NCBI GenBank assembly: GCA_025617375.2
Contig: JAMYGW020000002.1
Span: 434,001 to 498,000, forward strand
Reading direction: 5' to 3'
Length of the DNA: 64,000 nt
Source of the DNA: Acarospora socialis
Lineage: Eukaryota; Ascomycota; Lecanoromycetes; Acarosporales; Acarosporaceae
Translations under genes and position numbers: made by a program
Shown here: one piece after another, positions 20,889 through 32,600 of the stretch
Layout of the letters: every line of letters starts with the position of its first letter
How positions within the stretch are numbered: position 1 is the stretch's first letter
The notes under the pieces: model-generated
What the model was told of the DNA's origin: nothing
Database searches by the model: none
Seen by the model: the letters and a program-made list of their open reading frames with translations, nothing else

Positions 20889-23870
20889 ATGGATCCACTG
20901 AGTATTTCGGCTGGCATCATTGCCGTTCTAGGACTTTCGACTACTGTTGTGAAGTATCTCGCTGATCTTCGGGACGCATCCGATTCCAGCAAGAAATTGA
21001 TCGTCGAGATTAGCCTTACTCGTGGAATACTGAGTACTGTGCAAGTTCTGACGGAGAGTGCCACCCAAGAGCTCCTCAAAGAGCCACTGGAAGAATGCAT
21101 AACTACACTGAGACAGTTAGAAACCAAGCTGGCACATTCGGATGAGCGTCGAAAGAAGATAGCGCAAGCGCTGAAGTGGCCTTTCAAGAAAACCGAGATT
21201 GATGAGATCCTGCAGAAACTTGAGCGCCAGAAATCGCTCTTCGAACTAGCTTTGCAGAATGATCACAGGTGAGTTGTTGCTACGGTATTTCTGAAGGTTC
21301 CTGACATGACCAACGCGGAACAACACCAAGTTGTCAACGTTGCCGCACTAGAGCAGGAGTGCTCGCTAACGACTACAGGGCGCTGTCGCTCGCAATCAAA
21401 AATCAGCAGGATGAATTGAAGAATCAAGTGGAGAGGATAAGCAGCGGTGTCACCGAGTTACAGGAAGGACAACAAGACCAAGAGAGACACTCCGCCGAGC
21501 AGAAACGTCAGGAGACACTAGACTGGCTATCATCGCTAAGATTTGAAAGGAAACAAAACGACGTATACAGCCAGCGCCGCTCTGGAACGGGTAAGTGGTT
21601 CTTGGAGCATCAACAGTTCAAGAGATGGTTGGAGGGAGAGTTGAGGACATTATGGTGTCCCGGTATCGCTGGTGCGGGCAAGACAGTCATATCAGCTATA
21701 GCGATTGACCATCTTCAATCCCAATTTAACAATGCTCAGATTGGTATTGCTTGGATATATTTTGATTACAGGGAACGAGATCAACAAAGTACTGCTGGCC
21801 TTATCGGTAGCCTTGTACAACAGCTTGCCCGGCAACGTTCCTTCATCTCAGCCGAGCTCGAAGCTTTGTACGATGAACACACCGGGAAGCACTCATCTCC
21901 TGATTTGAGCGACTACTCGAAATTGCTCCATGAGGAGACACGAAATTATATCAAGACCTTCATTGTGGTAGACGCTCTGGACGAGTGCACAGAAAGTGGC
22001 GGAACACGGCGAGATTTCATCGCCGAGCTTCGACGACTACAACCACGCGTACAGATTCTGGTTACTTCACGACCTTTGCCAGGTATCGGGCAGCTTCTCC
22101 ATGATCCGCCACAGTTGGAAATACGCGCAGCCAAACAAGATATTCGAAATTACATGGAATCGCAACTTTGGGCCGAAGATCAATTGAAGCATAATTTGGA
22201 AAGAGATCCGACACTCCTAGAGGCAATACTACGGACCGTTGATGCAAAGGCACAAGGAATGTAAGTGACCCATGGTACCCCGGAGGTGATATTCAGCACT
22301 GATTTAGAATAGGTTTCTTTTGGCACGCTTGTATGTAACATCTCTGGCCCAGTATGACAACCCACGGAGGCTGCGGAATGCTCTGGATAGCTTGCCAGAG
22401 GAGTATCCCGCCGTCTATGACCAGGTCATGCAGAGGATCCACGCCCAAGCTCCCGCACAAAAGAAAAGACCACTTCAGGTATTAAGCTGGTTAGCGTACT
22501 CCAGGGCACCCTTGAAGGCTTCAGCTCTACAGCATGCACTTGCTGTTGAGCCAGGAGATAATGATCTCACTGAAGACGCTTTGACGGATCTGGACAGGTT
22601 ACTTTCTGTGTGTCTCGGATTGGTTGTCATTGACAACGAAAGTCATGAGATTAGGTTTGTTCACTACACCACTCAAGAGTACTTTAAGAACGACCGAACA
22701 AAGGTTCTTCCCGACGGGCAAAGGAGTATTACACTAACGTGTCTCAACTATCTCTCATTGGACGAATTTTCACACGGGGGTTGGAATACAAAATCAGAAT
22801 TGGAAACACGAAAGGCGCGATACCCATTTTTCGAATATGCTGCCAAGAATTGGGGTCATCATGCGCGAGGGCAGACGGAAAAGGTACTGCAAGATCAGAT
22901 CACGACCTTTCTAAAGCATGATGGCAGACGTTTATGTGCTCACCAATGCTGGAATAAATATTACCACGACCATGCACTAAATGTTGCAGCAGCGTTCGGC
23001 CTGGCAAACATCATCGATGTGTTAATTTCTCAGGGCGCTTCGGTCTCAGAGAGGAATGAGAGGGACAGGCAAGCTCTGCACCGTGCAGCAGAAGAGGGTG
23101 ATTTTGACGATGTCATAAACATCCTACTAGACCACGGTGCCGACGTAAATGCTCGTAGAGAGTCAGGGTGGACACCGTTACACGAGGCCGCTAAATTCGG
23201 ACACGACAAGACCATCCGCGTATTACTTGATAGGGGCGCTGATGTGCTCACACACAACATCCACGCCGCTCCCCCACTGCATGAGGCCGTCTTATATCAA
23301 CACCTGAGCTCCATATCGATTTTGTTGGATAACGGGGCTGACGTCACGGGCGAACATCCCTCAAAATCCTATGTTTCCCCCTTGCACCTAGCAGCTTGCT
23401 TTGGCTATGAGGACACGATGCGCCTTCTACTGGAGAGAGGTGCCGATGTTCACCAGCGAGATGTAGAGGGCAGGACAGCGTTGCATCGAGCAGCAGACCA
23501 CGGGCAGCTGGGAACGACGAAAATCCTCATTGATGCGAATAGTGACATTTCCTCGAAGGACCAATGGGGTAGGACGCCGTTGGAAAATGCCGCGCGAGCG
23601 CGACACGCGGAAGTCACCAGACTGATCCTCGAGACCACAACCCAACGATTAGAAGGTTATTCCGCATTGACTCCGCTGCATCATGCCGCGCAGCATGGAC
23701 AGCTAGAGGTCGTTGAAGTTCTTTTAGAGCAAGGTGCCGAGATGAAGTGGAAAGACGAGCAGGGCCGCAACCCCTTACGTTTGGCGCAGCAGCATAGACA
23801 TACTGAAGTGGCCAGAATATTACAAGAGCACGCAACAAGAAGACTTGAGGATGCCCTAGAATGTTTTTGA
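20889..23870 (+). CDS. NLR-type STAND protein: Helo-like N-domain, NACHT, ankyrin repeats
   Basis: Three exons, 20889-21268, 21379-22260 and 22313-23870, total 2820 bp and give 939 residues without a stop. The N-terminus MDPLSISAGIIAVLGLSTTV begins the helical fungal STAND N-terminal domain (Helo-like/PigL_N type, about residues 1-125). The NACHT ATPase has a Walker A GIAGAGKT near residue 225 and a Walker B FIVVDALDE near 320. A winged-helix-like region with RFVHYTTQEYF follows. From about 635 to 930 there are roughly eight or nine ankyrin repeats (for example GWTPLHEAAKFGHDKTIRVL). Such proteins act in non-self recognition and regulated cell death. The gene is intact and lies about 1.05 kb from the decayed repeat block, a typical fast-evolving setting. 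Confidence 0.92.
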
Positions 23871-24967
23871 GAGCATATGATGCAAGACTGAGTTGCACCA
23901 TCCTTCATCAAGGTGTTAGAAGCAACGCAATCCTTTCCGAAGGGTCCCATATCAAGTCCCGCTTAAAACGACTCTACGGCCTTAACCGTACACATATCCG
24001 TTGCGCACTAGGTCAGCAAAAGCGACCACAACAGGAGATGACATTGGTCCACCTATTCGCGATGAGACTTAAAGACGCCAGCATGTACTACAAAAAGCAG
24101 CCAAGCAACACAACAGGGTGTGACTCGCACCCCAATCCACCCGAAAAGATGACACGAATTAGTACTGACATGTGAATACTCACCGCTTCGTATCTGGAGG
24201 ATGGAAAAGTAATATGTCCGTATATCTCTACATTAGGTCGTTGCTCCCGGAATATAGATTGTGTCTTATATACGTATCTCCAACCCTCTCATATCCTCAT
24301 CTCCAATTCCAATTTAACTTCCACTCCCAATCCCCATTCAACGCCCCAGTTCCAACCTAACCCTAATCCCCTCTCTCAGAAAGCAGCAGACCCAGTTCTT
24401 CATATCCACCACCGCATAAGTACGTGTACCTATAGTCAAACTTGAGATCTTTCGACCTTACTCCGGTCCCAATCTTGACGCCCCAATCCAATTCAACCCG
24501 AAACCCAAGCCCAGCCAAATCATCTTTCCAAGCAGCCCAGAACGCTGAAGCCTAATACCCGGCAGTTTCGGTGCGCCACTGCTGAAAAATATCTCTTGAG
24601 AGAGGGTAGCCAACCGACTCTACCTAATAGAACCCACGCCAAGAGAAGAAAAGCTCCAAAGACGCCGCGCTGATCCGATCAAAAACGTCGTCCCAGCCCA
24701 GGGCAGCAAAACAGTGCTCGGCGGATCCCTCGCATCGTAGACGTTTATTTCCCTCTATACGGTCCAGACCAGACCCAGACCCAGACTTAAAATACCAAGA
24801 CCGACGACCCATGGCAGCGAAATAGATGCGTTCCGTCTATGTAGGTGTAATGATGTCAAAGGACTACGGAGGCCAGAACTCACCAGATACGAATATCATA
24901 TCTACCCCACACGAGGGCTTGTAAAGTCTCCCCCTCGCCCATGTAACCTCCTCCTCTCTACTCTTCA
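23871..24967. other. intergenic; probable AFG1 promoter and leader
   Basis: No supported gene. From about 24280 to 24600 the plus strand is C/T-rich, as in many fungal core promoters and leaders. A 62-residue minus-strand ORF at 24624-24812 has no recognisable content. Confidence 0.5.
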
Positions 24968-27361
24968 ATGCTCTCAACTTCTTCATCCACAGGTCTCACT
25001 ATCACTAACCCATTGGTACTCTATCACGCCTTACTAGCTACCAAGCGCATTGATCCTGACCCAGCACAACATCGACTCGCTCTCCACCTCCAAAAGCTCT
25101 ACCACCGTCTCAAGGACTATGAGCCTGAGATAGAATACACTCACCGCTTGAATCAATTGAGCCGTGCAGTTGGCAGACCGGCTGCTGTCTCAGATAAAGG
25201 GCATCATGCTACCAACTCGTCGGGAGATGCCCGCAAGGGCCTCTTTCCCACGTTTAGGGCCCAGGACGCAAAGGCCGATGCTATGGCACTTACACGGAAG
25301 CTAACAGACCATGACTCTGCATTGGAGTTACAATCACCCAAAGGACTCCTACTCTATGGAGAAGTAGGGACCGGAAAGAGCATGTTGGTGGACCTCCTTG
25401 CCGACTGCTTGCCGAATCGCAAGAAGCGGAGGTGGCATTTCAACACATTCATGCTGGAAACCTTTGCCAGACTTGAACAGCTGCGAAGAAATCGACTGGT
25501 TGAGACAGGGCAAGGTGAAGAGCACTCGCTGCTGTGGCTGGCGCGAGACATGATATCTACGTCTCCCATCCTGTTCCTTGATGAGTTCCAACTGCCCGAT
25601 CGGGTGGCGTCGAAGATATTGTCCAATCTGTTCACGTCGTTCTTCCATCTTGGTGGTGTTCTTATCGCTACGAGCAATCGTATGCCTGAAGAATTGGCGA
25701 ACGCTCAGGGTATGGAGTTTGCACCGCCACCAGCTTCAAAGTTAGGACTTCTTGGGAATAGATGGGGAATCCTGGGCAGAGGAAAGGATCCCGGAAGGAG
25801 TGAGAATATGTTCTCCAGTAAAGGAGACTTTGCGGCGTTCCTGGAAGTGCTTCGGGCGAGATGTGAGATTTGGGATATGGAGGGAGGCAAAGACTGGAGG
25901 CGAAGGGAGGCGGAAGAGGAGGATGACTCGTCTGTGGCAGATGGTGACAAGGAGATGGAAACTCTTGTGGAAGGATTTGCTGGGCTGGAGTCAATGGCCA
26001 CTGGGAACTTGGGCTTGGGCTACGAGCAAAGTACTCACGAGAAGAAGTCTTCTGAGAGCATGTCTACCAAGATTAGGGCTACCAGAGCCATTCTTCCCAA
26101 ACACTACTATGTGTCGCCTGGCCCGTTATCAATTGGGAATGAAAGCCACACAGCAGACAGCGACTGGAAAATCGCAGTCCTCAGAGCAGTGTCACCTATG
26201 GAACAACCACTCGCTTCCCTCGACACAATACCGTGGAAGAGCGACCACATCCACGTCTACGGCCGCAAAGTCGCTATACCCCGGCATCATTCCGGCGTCA
26301 CGCAATGGACATTTGACGAGCTCTGCACCAGCTATCTCGGACCAGCCGACTACATCACGCTAGCCTCAACATTCCACACCTTCATCCTCACCGACGTGCC
26401 CATCCTGACCCTCCTCCAGAAGAACGAAGCACGCCGCCTCATCACCCTCCTCGACGCCCTGTACGAAGCGCGGTGCAAGCTCCTCATCCGCGCCGCCGCC
26501 GGGCCCGACGACATCTTCTTCCCGGAAACGAACGCCGCCGCCGCCACCACAACCGCAGACGCCGACACGGATGGCATCTACCCCGAGACCTTTGCCGAAA
26601 TATACCAAGACCGGACCTCGCCCTTCCGGCCCAACATCTCCTCCTACTCGGCCTCCGCCTCCGCGCCAAACTACGCCCCGACCACCCCACCCGGCCCGCA
26701 CCACCCACCAACAACACGCTCCATCCTCGCCGACGAAGACTCGGACTTCGGTCCCGTCTACGGCGCCGGCCGGCGCAGCCACGGCCCCAGCGACGGCGCG
26801 CCCGGCGCCGGCAATGAGATCGGTCGTCAGCGTGAGGGACCGGACTTTGCGCGCACGGGCATCTACACCGGCGAGGACGAGAGGTTCGCGTATAAGCGGG
26901 CGCGGTCGCGGTTGTGGGAGATGTGTGGGGGACGGTGGTGGGCGCGAGGGGAGAACGGGGAAGGGGAGGGGTGGTGGCGGCCTGTGGAGAGGGGGGTGAG
27001 GTCTTGGGAGGGGAGGCCTACAGCTATCGATGGCATGGCTATGGGCGTCGCTATGCAGGAGGGTGGAGAGGGGGAGGTTGGGGGAGGTGGGAAGAGCGCA
27101 GGGGTGCAAGGACAGGAGGAGGTGGTGGTGGTGCGGGGAGGGGAGAGTAGTCCGTTCCGCACAATGACGGATCCGCCGCCGAAGTTTAGCTTCGTGCATG
27201 TTTGGGGGATGATGAGGTGGGGGAAGAAGGCGGGGGTGTGGGGGATGGGGGTTGATGGCTTGAGGGGGAAGAGGATGGAGAAGGATAGGGTGGCGAGTGG
27301 TGGGAATGGGAATGGGAGTGGGAGTAGAAAGGGTAGTGATGGCAGTGAGGCGGGAAGATGA
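24968..27361 (+). CDS. AFG1: AFG1-like mitochondrial AAA ATPase
   Basis: An intronless 797-residue ORF. The Afg1/LACE1 family is mitochondrial and helps degrade or handle misfolded respiratory-chain subunits. Seen here: Walker A GEVGTGKS near residues 131-138; family text KRRWHFNTFMLE; Walker B ILFLDEFQ near 200; sensor-like ATSNRMPEEL; and the late conserved block DELCTSYLGPADYITLA followed by TLLDALYEARCKLLI. After about residue 515 comes a tail of roughly 280 residues, rich in Pro, Ser, Gly and Arg. It is much longer than in yeast Afg1 and has strong GC bias. Long opposite-strand ORFs over this tail are composition shadows. The most upstream ATG is used; an N-terminal targeting signal is not obvious, so an upstream exon is possible. 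Confidence 0.9.
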   Translation: MLSTSSSTGLTITNPLVLYHALLATKRIDPDPAQHRLALHLQKLYHRLKDYEPEIEYTHRLNQLSRAVGRPAAVSDKGHHATNSSGDARKGLFPTFRAQDAKADAMALTRKLTDHDSALELQSPKGLLLYGEVGTGKSMLVDLLADCLPNRKKRRWHFNTFMLETFARLEQLRRNRLVETGQGEEHSLLWLARDMISTSPILFLDEFQLPDRVASKILSNLFTSFFHLGGVLIATSNRMPEELANAQGMEFAPPPASKLGLLGNRWGILGRGKDPGRSENMFSSKGDFAAFLEVLRARCEIWDMEGGKDWRRREAEEEDDSSVADGDKEMETLVEGFAGLESMATGNLGLGYEQSTHEKKSSESMSTKIRATRAILPKHYYVSPGPLSIGNESHTADSDWKIAVLRAVSPMEQPLASLDTIPWKSDHIHVYGRKVAIPRHHSGVTQWTFDELCTSYLGPADYITLASTFHTFILTDVPILTLLQKNEARRLITLLDALYEARCKLLIRAAAGPDDIFFPETNAAAATTTADADTDGIYPETFAEIYQDRTSPFRPNISSYSASASAPNYAPTTPPGPHHPPTTRSILADEDSDFGPVYGAGRRSHGPSDGAPGAGNEIGRQREGPDFARTGIYTGEDERFAYKRARSRLWEMCGGRWWARGENGEGEGWWRPVERGVRSWEGRPTAIDGMAMGVAMQEGGEGEVGGGGKSAGVQGQEEVVVVRGGESSPFRTMTDPPPKFSFVHVWGMMRWGKKAGVWGMGVDGLRGKRMEKDRVASGGNGNGSGSRKGSDGSEAGR

Positions 27362-28297
27362 AGATGTGGGTGCGGCGGTGGTGTCAGCGTTGTTTGCGTA
27401 GAGTGCGGGTTGGACTTAGGGTTTCACGAAGGTAGGGTTGGCGCTGTGGGGAGGGTTCGTGAAGAGGGTTCGATGGTGTGGTGAACGGAGTTCTGTCATT
27501 CACGTTTCCCGATCAGGTGAAGTTCGACGTTGGTACGGCGAGTACGAGCATAAGGATGAGATGACGCTATTCTTTGTACAAACGCTACCTAGAAAATATC
27601 CACATATGAATTGCATTCAAGCTAGAGCATCCTATCCGAGTTAGGCCAACGGGGCGAAAATAGGCTGTGGATATCACGAATCCTGTACCAGCGGCTTCAT
27701 ATACAAAGTACTTGCAGGTGAGAGAACGATGAGGTCTCGTCAAGCTCGATGTTTTTCTGAGCGGGTGGGTGCGGTAGCAGCTATGGACAAGGCGTATGGA
27801 TTGTTAGTTGATGGTATGGTAAATTCTTTTGGGTGGTGTGCCTGCTTAGTGCGTTGAAGGAAGTTGACGTAGTCTGAGACAGAAATGGAATCGAGCGGTG
27901 ATGATGGCGCCTGGTTGGTAGGACGTAGTGTGAGTAGGTATGGATGGCTCCCATAATTCAGACTGTCTGTGAGATGGAAGAATTTCCGTTCCAGAAGTCG
28001 GAGAGGTAATGCTTCAGAGAGGATGCTTGCTAAAGTCGATAGGCTTCGCGCGGCAGGGTTCCGAGCTTTGTTGGTGTGATAGGGACGCGGTAGGAGGAGT
28101 GTTGAGTGAATGGTGTCTACTGCTTGTACGGGTGGCCAAGGAGTCAGAGGAAGCGTCCCAGCTGTTACTCGCAGCTTAGGACTCCTTTGTTTTCAGGTTG
28201 CAACCATTGTGAGCCCTTGACGTTCGGTCCCCCCGTTGATTGTTGTTGTCGGCCGTTGCGCAAGTCCAAGGGCACACACACGTTTCTGTGAGCCCGT
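27362..28297. other. intergenic between convergent AFG1 and MCT1
   Basis: 3' flanks of two convergent genes. Short ORFs only, no conserved content, no RNA gene recognised. Confidence 0.5.
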
Positions 28298-29628
28298 TCA
28301 GGCCTCCTCTTCAACTATCTGCTCCGTCTCCTCCAATGCTCTCAACACCCCTTCCACCTCCTTAGGGACGCTAATGCCCCATACCCCTCCACCTTTGACC
28401 GTGTCTCTTCCCTTCATCCCAACCTCCTTACCGACGAGGTTTCTCCCCACTTTGCCTGGACCAACGCCGATCCACCTCCTGACATTCTGCTCCTGATCTA
28501 AATACTTGATACTATCCCACCACCTGACCGTCTCCACGCACTGCCTCGCTAGCAGATCCTTCAGCTGTGCTTTGTTCTCAAAAGGTCTTGCCGTGACGTT
28601 ACTGACGCACGGCATGATGCCCGGGAACGAAACGTCGTCATCATTCTCTAGCATCCGCTTCATCCCGTCTGCTGCCGGTTTCATGATCGGACTGTGGAAA
28701 GGGCTATCGCTCTTCAATACAACAGCGCGAGGATCGTGGCCTCCGAACTGTCGCAGCTGCACCAGCAGCGTCTTAATCCTCTCCAGGCTGCCGCTTAGCA
28801 CGATCTGATTTCTGCTGTTCATGTTCGCGATCAGAACCTGCTCGATTGGCGGGACATGGTAGCTCGAGTCGTCCTTGGAGCCAGTGCTGTGATGGCCCAA
28901 GAACTCGTGGATGGTCTCGATTAAGGAGTTCAGTCGATCGGGCTCGCAGACCAGTGCCACCATCCCATATGCACCGCCGTCTGCCTCGGACGCTTCACGG
29001 GAGGACCGCGACATTGCCTCCGCACGCCGGCGGACGAGCTTCAGTGCGAATGGATAAGTGAGATAGCCGCCTGCAACGAGGGCTGCGAATTCGCCGAGAC
29101 TGTGACCGAGCGTCACGTCGATTCGCTCCTCGGTCTTGAATCCGAAATCTTTCTCCAGTACCCGCAATACCATTATTGAGGTCGCCATAATGGCAGGTTG
29201 TGCGTTTGCGGTAGCTGTCAGCGTGGAGTTGGGGCCATCGGCGATGATGCGGCTGAGGGGAAATTGAAGGAGAGAGTCCATTTCGTCAAGGAAGGGTTTG
29301 ACGGTCTTGGGGAAGGCTTCGAGCCAGTCTGTGGCCATGCCGACACGCTGAACGCCTTGACCTATAGGTCCCAATCTTAGTAAGCTGGGGCTTGGGGTTT
29401 AGATGTGAAGCGGTTACCAGGGAAGAACATAGCTGTCCGCGGCCGACTGGATGATGCAGTGGATGCCCATCTTTGCTGCTGTCCTTCGCCGTAACCTCTG
29501 AGGGCCCGATGACTACGCTGAGAAGAAGTAAAGCATCGAGTTTCGACACAATGCAAGCTCTCTGGATTGTAGACGCTGACCCGGTGAAGAGCCGGAGGCT
29601 TGAAAAGGCAATTAGCGATACACTTCAT
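28298..29628 (-). CDS. MCT1: mitochondrial malonyl-CoA:ACP transacylase
   Basis: Exons 29628-29418 and 29361-28298 join across a 56 bp intron to give 424 residues. The enzyme loads malonate onto acyl carrier protein for mitochondrial type II fatty acid synthesis and hence lipoate supply. The N-terminus is basic and Ser-rich with RWASTASSSRPRTAMFFPGQ, consistent with a mitochondrial presequence followed by the conserved FPGQG start of the acyltransferase fold. The nucleophile motif GHSLGE lies near residue 157. The histidine block reads SDSPFHSP, and NVTARPFENK follows. The length fits the fungal family. It converges on AFG1, another mitochondrial protein, probably by chance. Confidence 0.92.
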
Positions 29629-32600
29629 GATGCCTTCCCGGTAGAAGTGATGTTCTGAGTGCTATAAACGAGTGAATATGGAAAGTAGAGATTCATCTTG
29701 TCAGAGAGATAGTTCTATATCGTATAGCAATTTGTTCACCGTGTTGTCTGACTAGGTACCTTATCTGGGGAGGCCGAGGGAACCTCGGCAACTTCCGAGC
29801 ATCCCCTTGTCCGTATTCGAGACTGAACGTTAGGGTTATCGCAAATGAGCTGATGGCCCCCAAAGGGGCTTGATGGGATGAATTGCTATGATCATCATGA
29901 CTTGACTGCACCATATTGTCTGTCTGTTCCACGGGCTAACTGACCTGAACTCTATAAGTTATCGTTCCAGTATCAGCTGGTTGCAGACAGTTGCGGGTAG
30001 GATTCATTTGGTCACTGTGCTCAGGACTCGCCAACTCCGTGAATGAGCCATAAGCTGGAGTTAAACCTTAGAAAGAGCATTCGGAGCCTACCTCATCGAC
30101 AAATTCATGAACTCCTTACGGCGAGGCTATGCTTCCATAACAGTCTTTGGATGCTATGGCTATTGATTGAGCGAATCATGATGGCCATAAGCCGAGGACA
30201 TGCCTGGGAAGCAGAAACAAGTTGGAAGTTTCATATCATCCTGTAGCCTTACTTATCTGAGTGCTTCAAGCCTCATAAGTTGCAGATAGTTGATTCAGTG
30301 AGTGAAAGTGAAGATAGCACGGGTCATAATGAGCAAGGCCGCAAGCTCTCCGAGCCCCCTCAGGAAGAGGATGTAGTCTTACACTGTAGTATTTTGGATC
30401 CGTCACAGAGACGCTTGTTGGTGATGATCACAGTGGGGTCCTTTCTCACGGCGGTTATTTGACGCATGCCGAGATGAGAGCAGGGAGGAAAACCTGGCGT
30501 CAAGTGGGCGTCTGCTCGGCGTCTAGCCAATCCATGTAAAACATTGATGCATATGTAACAATCCTGCGTTGAGCTTTTTTGTGATGGGGTGTGACGTGAA
30601 GACTGGACAGAGGAATAGATGCTGAGACAGTCCGCAAGCTCTAGTCCTCCGATTGATGAGGTCATCAACAATGGTGATACGTAGATGTTGGAGCACTTGT
30701 TGCCCGTGTGGGCGCAACGTCGAGTCTATTTATCGTACAGGCTGATCGTCAGGCACAAGTTTCTTGAGGGGAAGGACTACCGGAGATACAAGGCGAGGTC
30801 GGATTAAGAGTACGCAGCCGGAAAGCTCGTAGGGTGATCTCAGCGTTGTGATACCGCAAGCGGTCCATTAATTGTGAGAATTGGTCGTTGCTGCAAGTTG
30901 CTGCAATTACGCATGGGCGCGTGTCGTGGAGGAACAGAGACCCTGGGGTGCATGCATCTGCAAGATTGGGGAAGTTCAAGACCATGCGGTCACATGGAGT
31001 GGCCTGCAACTGCCTTTTCTTCAGTCTCAATCCCCGTAGTACTCGTACTCCGTCATCGTCTCCCAACCAGCGATCGGGTGCCTTACACCACTCACTCTTA
31101 TCCATTAGCCAAGCAGGGTGAATAATGGTCTGCCTTGCACACTTGGACCATGCATGCTCATGCAGGGGTTGAGGACGAGGCTGTGAGGCGGGGATAGGCG
31201 TTTCGGTTGGGGTCGTCGTTACTGCAACAGCCTGACTCGCAATTGAAGATCTCTGATTGATTTATGTACTTGTAGTAGCGTTGATTTGTATCGAGTAGAG
31301 GAGTTTGGGTCATAGACGATTCATCTCTTGAGACGACAATTATCCTGCAACCTCTTCAATCCCCGTGCAAGTTTTGCGCCTTCCACGACCAGAAGATTGT
31401 GGTGATAGTAATGCCGATTGATATCCAGGCAGCGCCTTGTCGATAGAACTCGTAGAACTTGAACTGACTTGATTATGCTGCGGTTCCCCTTTCTAGGTTG
31501 GCTGAAACAGCGCATAGAGCCAACGAATGACTACACCACCAGACGGGCCCAAGCGGGCTGCTAGCCGCGCCGCCGTCGGCTGCGGTCATGCTTAATGGAG
31601 ACGATGATTGGTTGAGGATGCAGCGCTTTGGAGCGCCAAAGAGAGCCGAGAAAAGCAAGCGGGAAAACAAAAGCGCACTTTCCAGAATGGTCAAATGTAA
31701 CTAATATGTACAGTACTGTAGCCAGAGCATACCTAACTTACGTACCTTAAGGTAGCGTGGCCCATGGCTTGCTTCGCGAATTTATTCACATGTACATGAA
31801 ACTCACAGGACGGCCCGCAGAAAAAACATGGCAATTGCAGGCATCATCGTCGTCAGAAAGGCTCCGCTCCGCCAAGTACCTCCGTAATGACGCGTACCAT
31901 GTAAGATACTTCATCTGTACTTTATAAGGTACGTTAGGTAGTCGAGAAAGTGTGAGATACGAAGTACCTTAGGTACCACACGGTAAGAGTGCTTCCCTTT
32001 AGTTGAGTGCCTGGTTCGCTGCTTCCCAGCCGGAATGCGCTCATCCACCCCGATAAGTCATTCTTCAGGACGTTTGTGATAGTGCTTACCTTATGGGATC
32101 GTACTGTATCTCTCAAGCAAAGGAGCCCATTCCTAACAGAGCTGCTCTTATCCAATGGCATAAGGTAAGGTTGAGGCGGCTAGGTAGGTAGTGATCTGAG
32201 CCTGCTCACTCACTCATCCTTTAACCTTTGCGTTTTTGCGGACTCAAGCCCGTAAGAAGGTTCAGCAAAATGACTCGATCGATGAGGATTGATCTTTGCC
32301 CCTCTTCTGCAGCTCTATCGCTCGACTTCGCCCGGATCTCCACACCTCTTCAGCGTTGGTTAGCGGGTGACGCTAGTGCCAGTACTGTCATCTCGTCCCA
32401 TACCTTGCCAAGTCTTGATCCATCACGACGGATGGGCGGTCCATCAATCTGGATAGACGTAACGTTAGTGAAGCCATCCCTCATGCGGCCCTTCAAAACG
32501 TAACGTTAGTGACGCTAAAAGGTCATGGCTGTTACACGCCGTTGCTTTCCCTGCGCCTCGCGAGCTGCATCAGCGTCGATTGCCAGCTCAGTACGGGGCC

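Noticed and set aside
26366-27199. 277-codon minus-strand ORF opposite the AFG1 tail (and 26484-26999 ORFs)
   Set aside because: Composition shadow of a GC-rich low-complexity coding tail; Pro/His/Arg or Gly/Val runs only.
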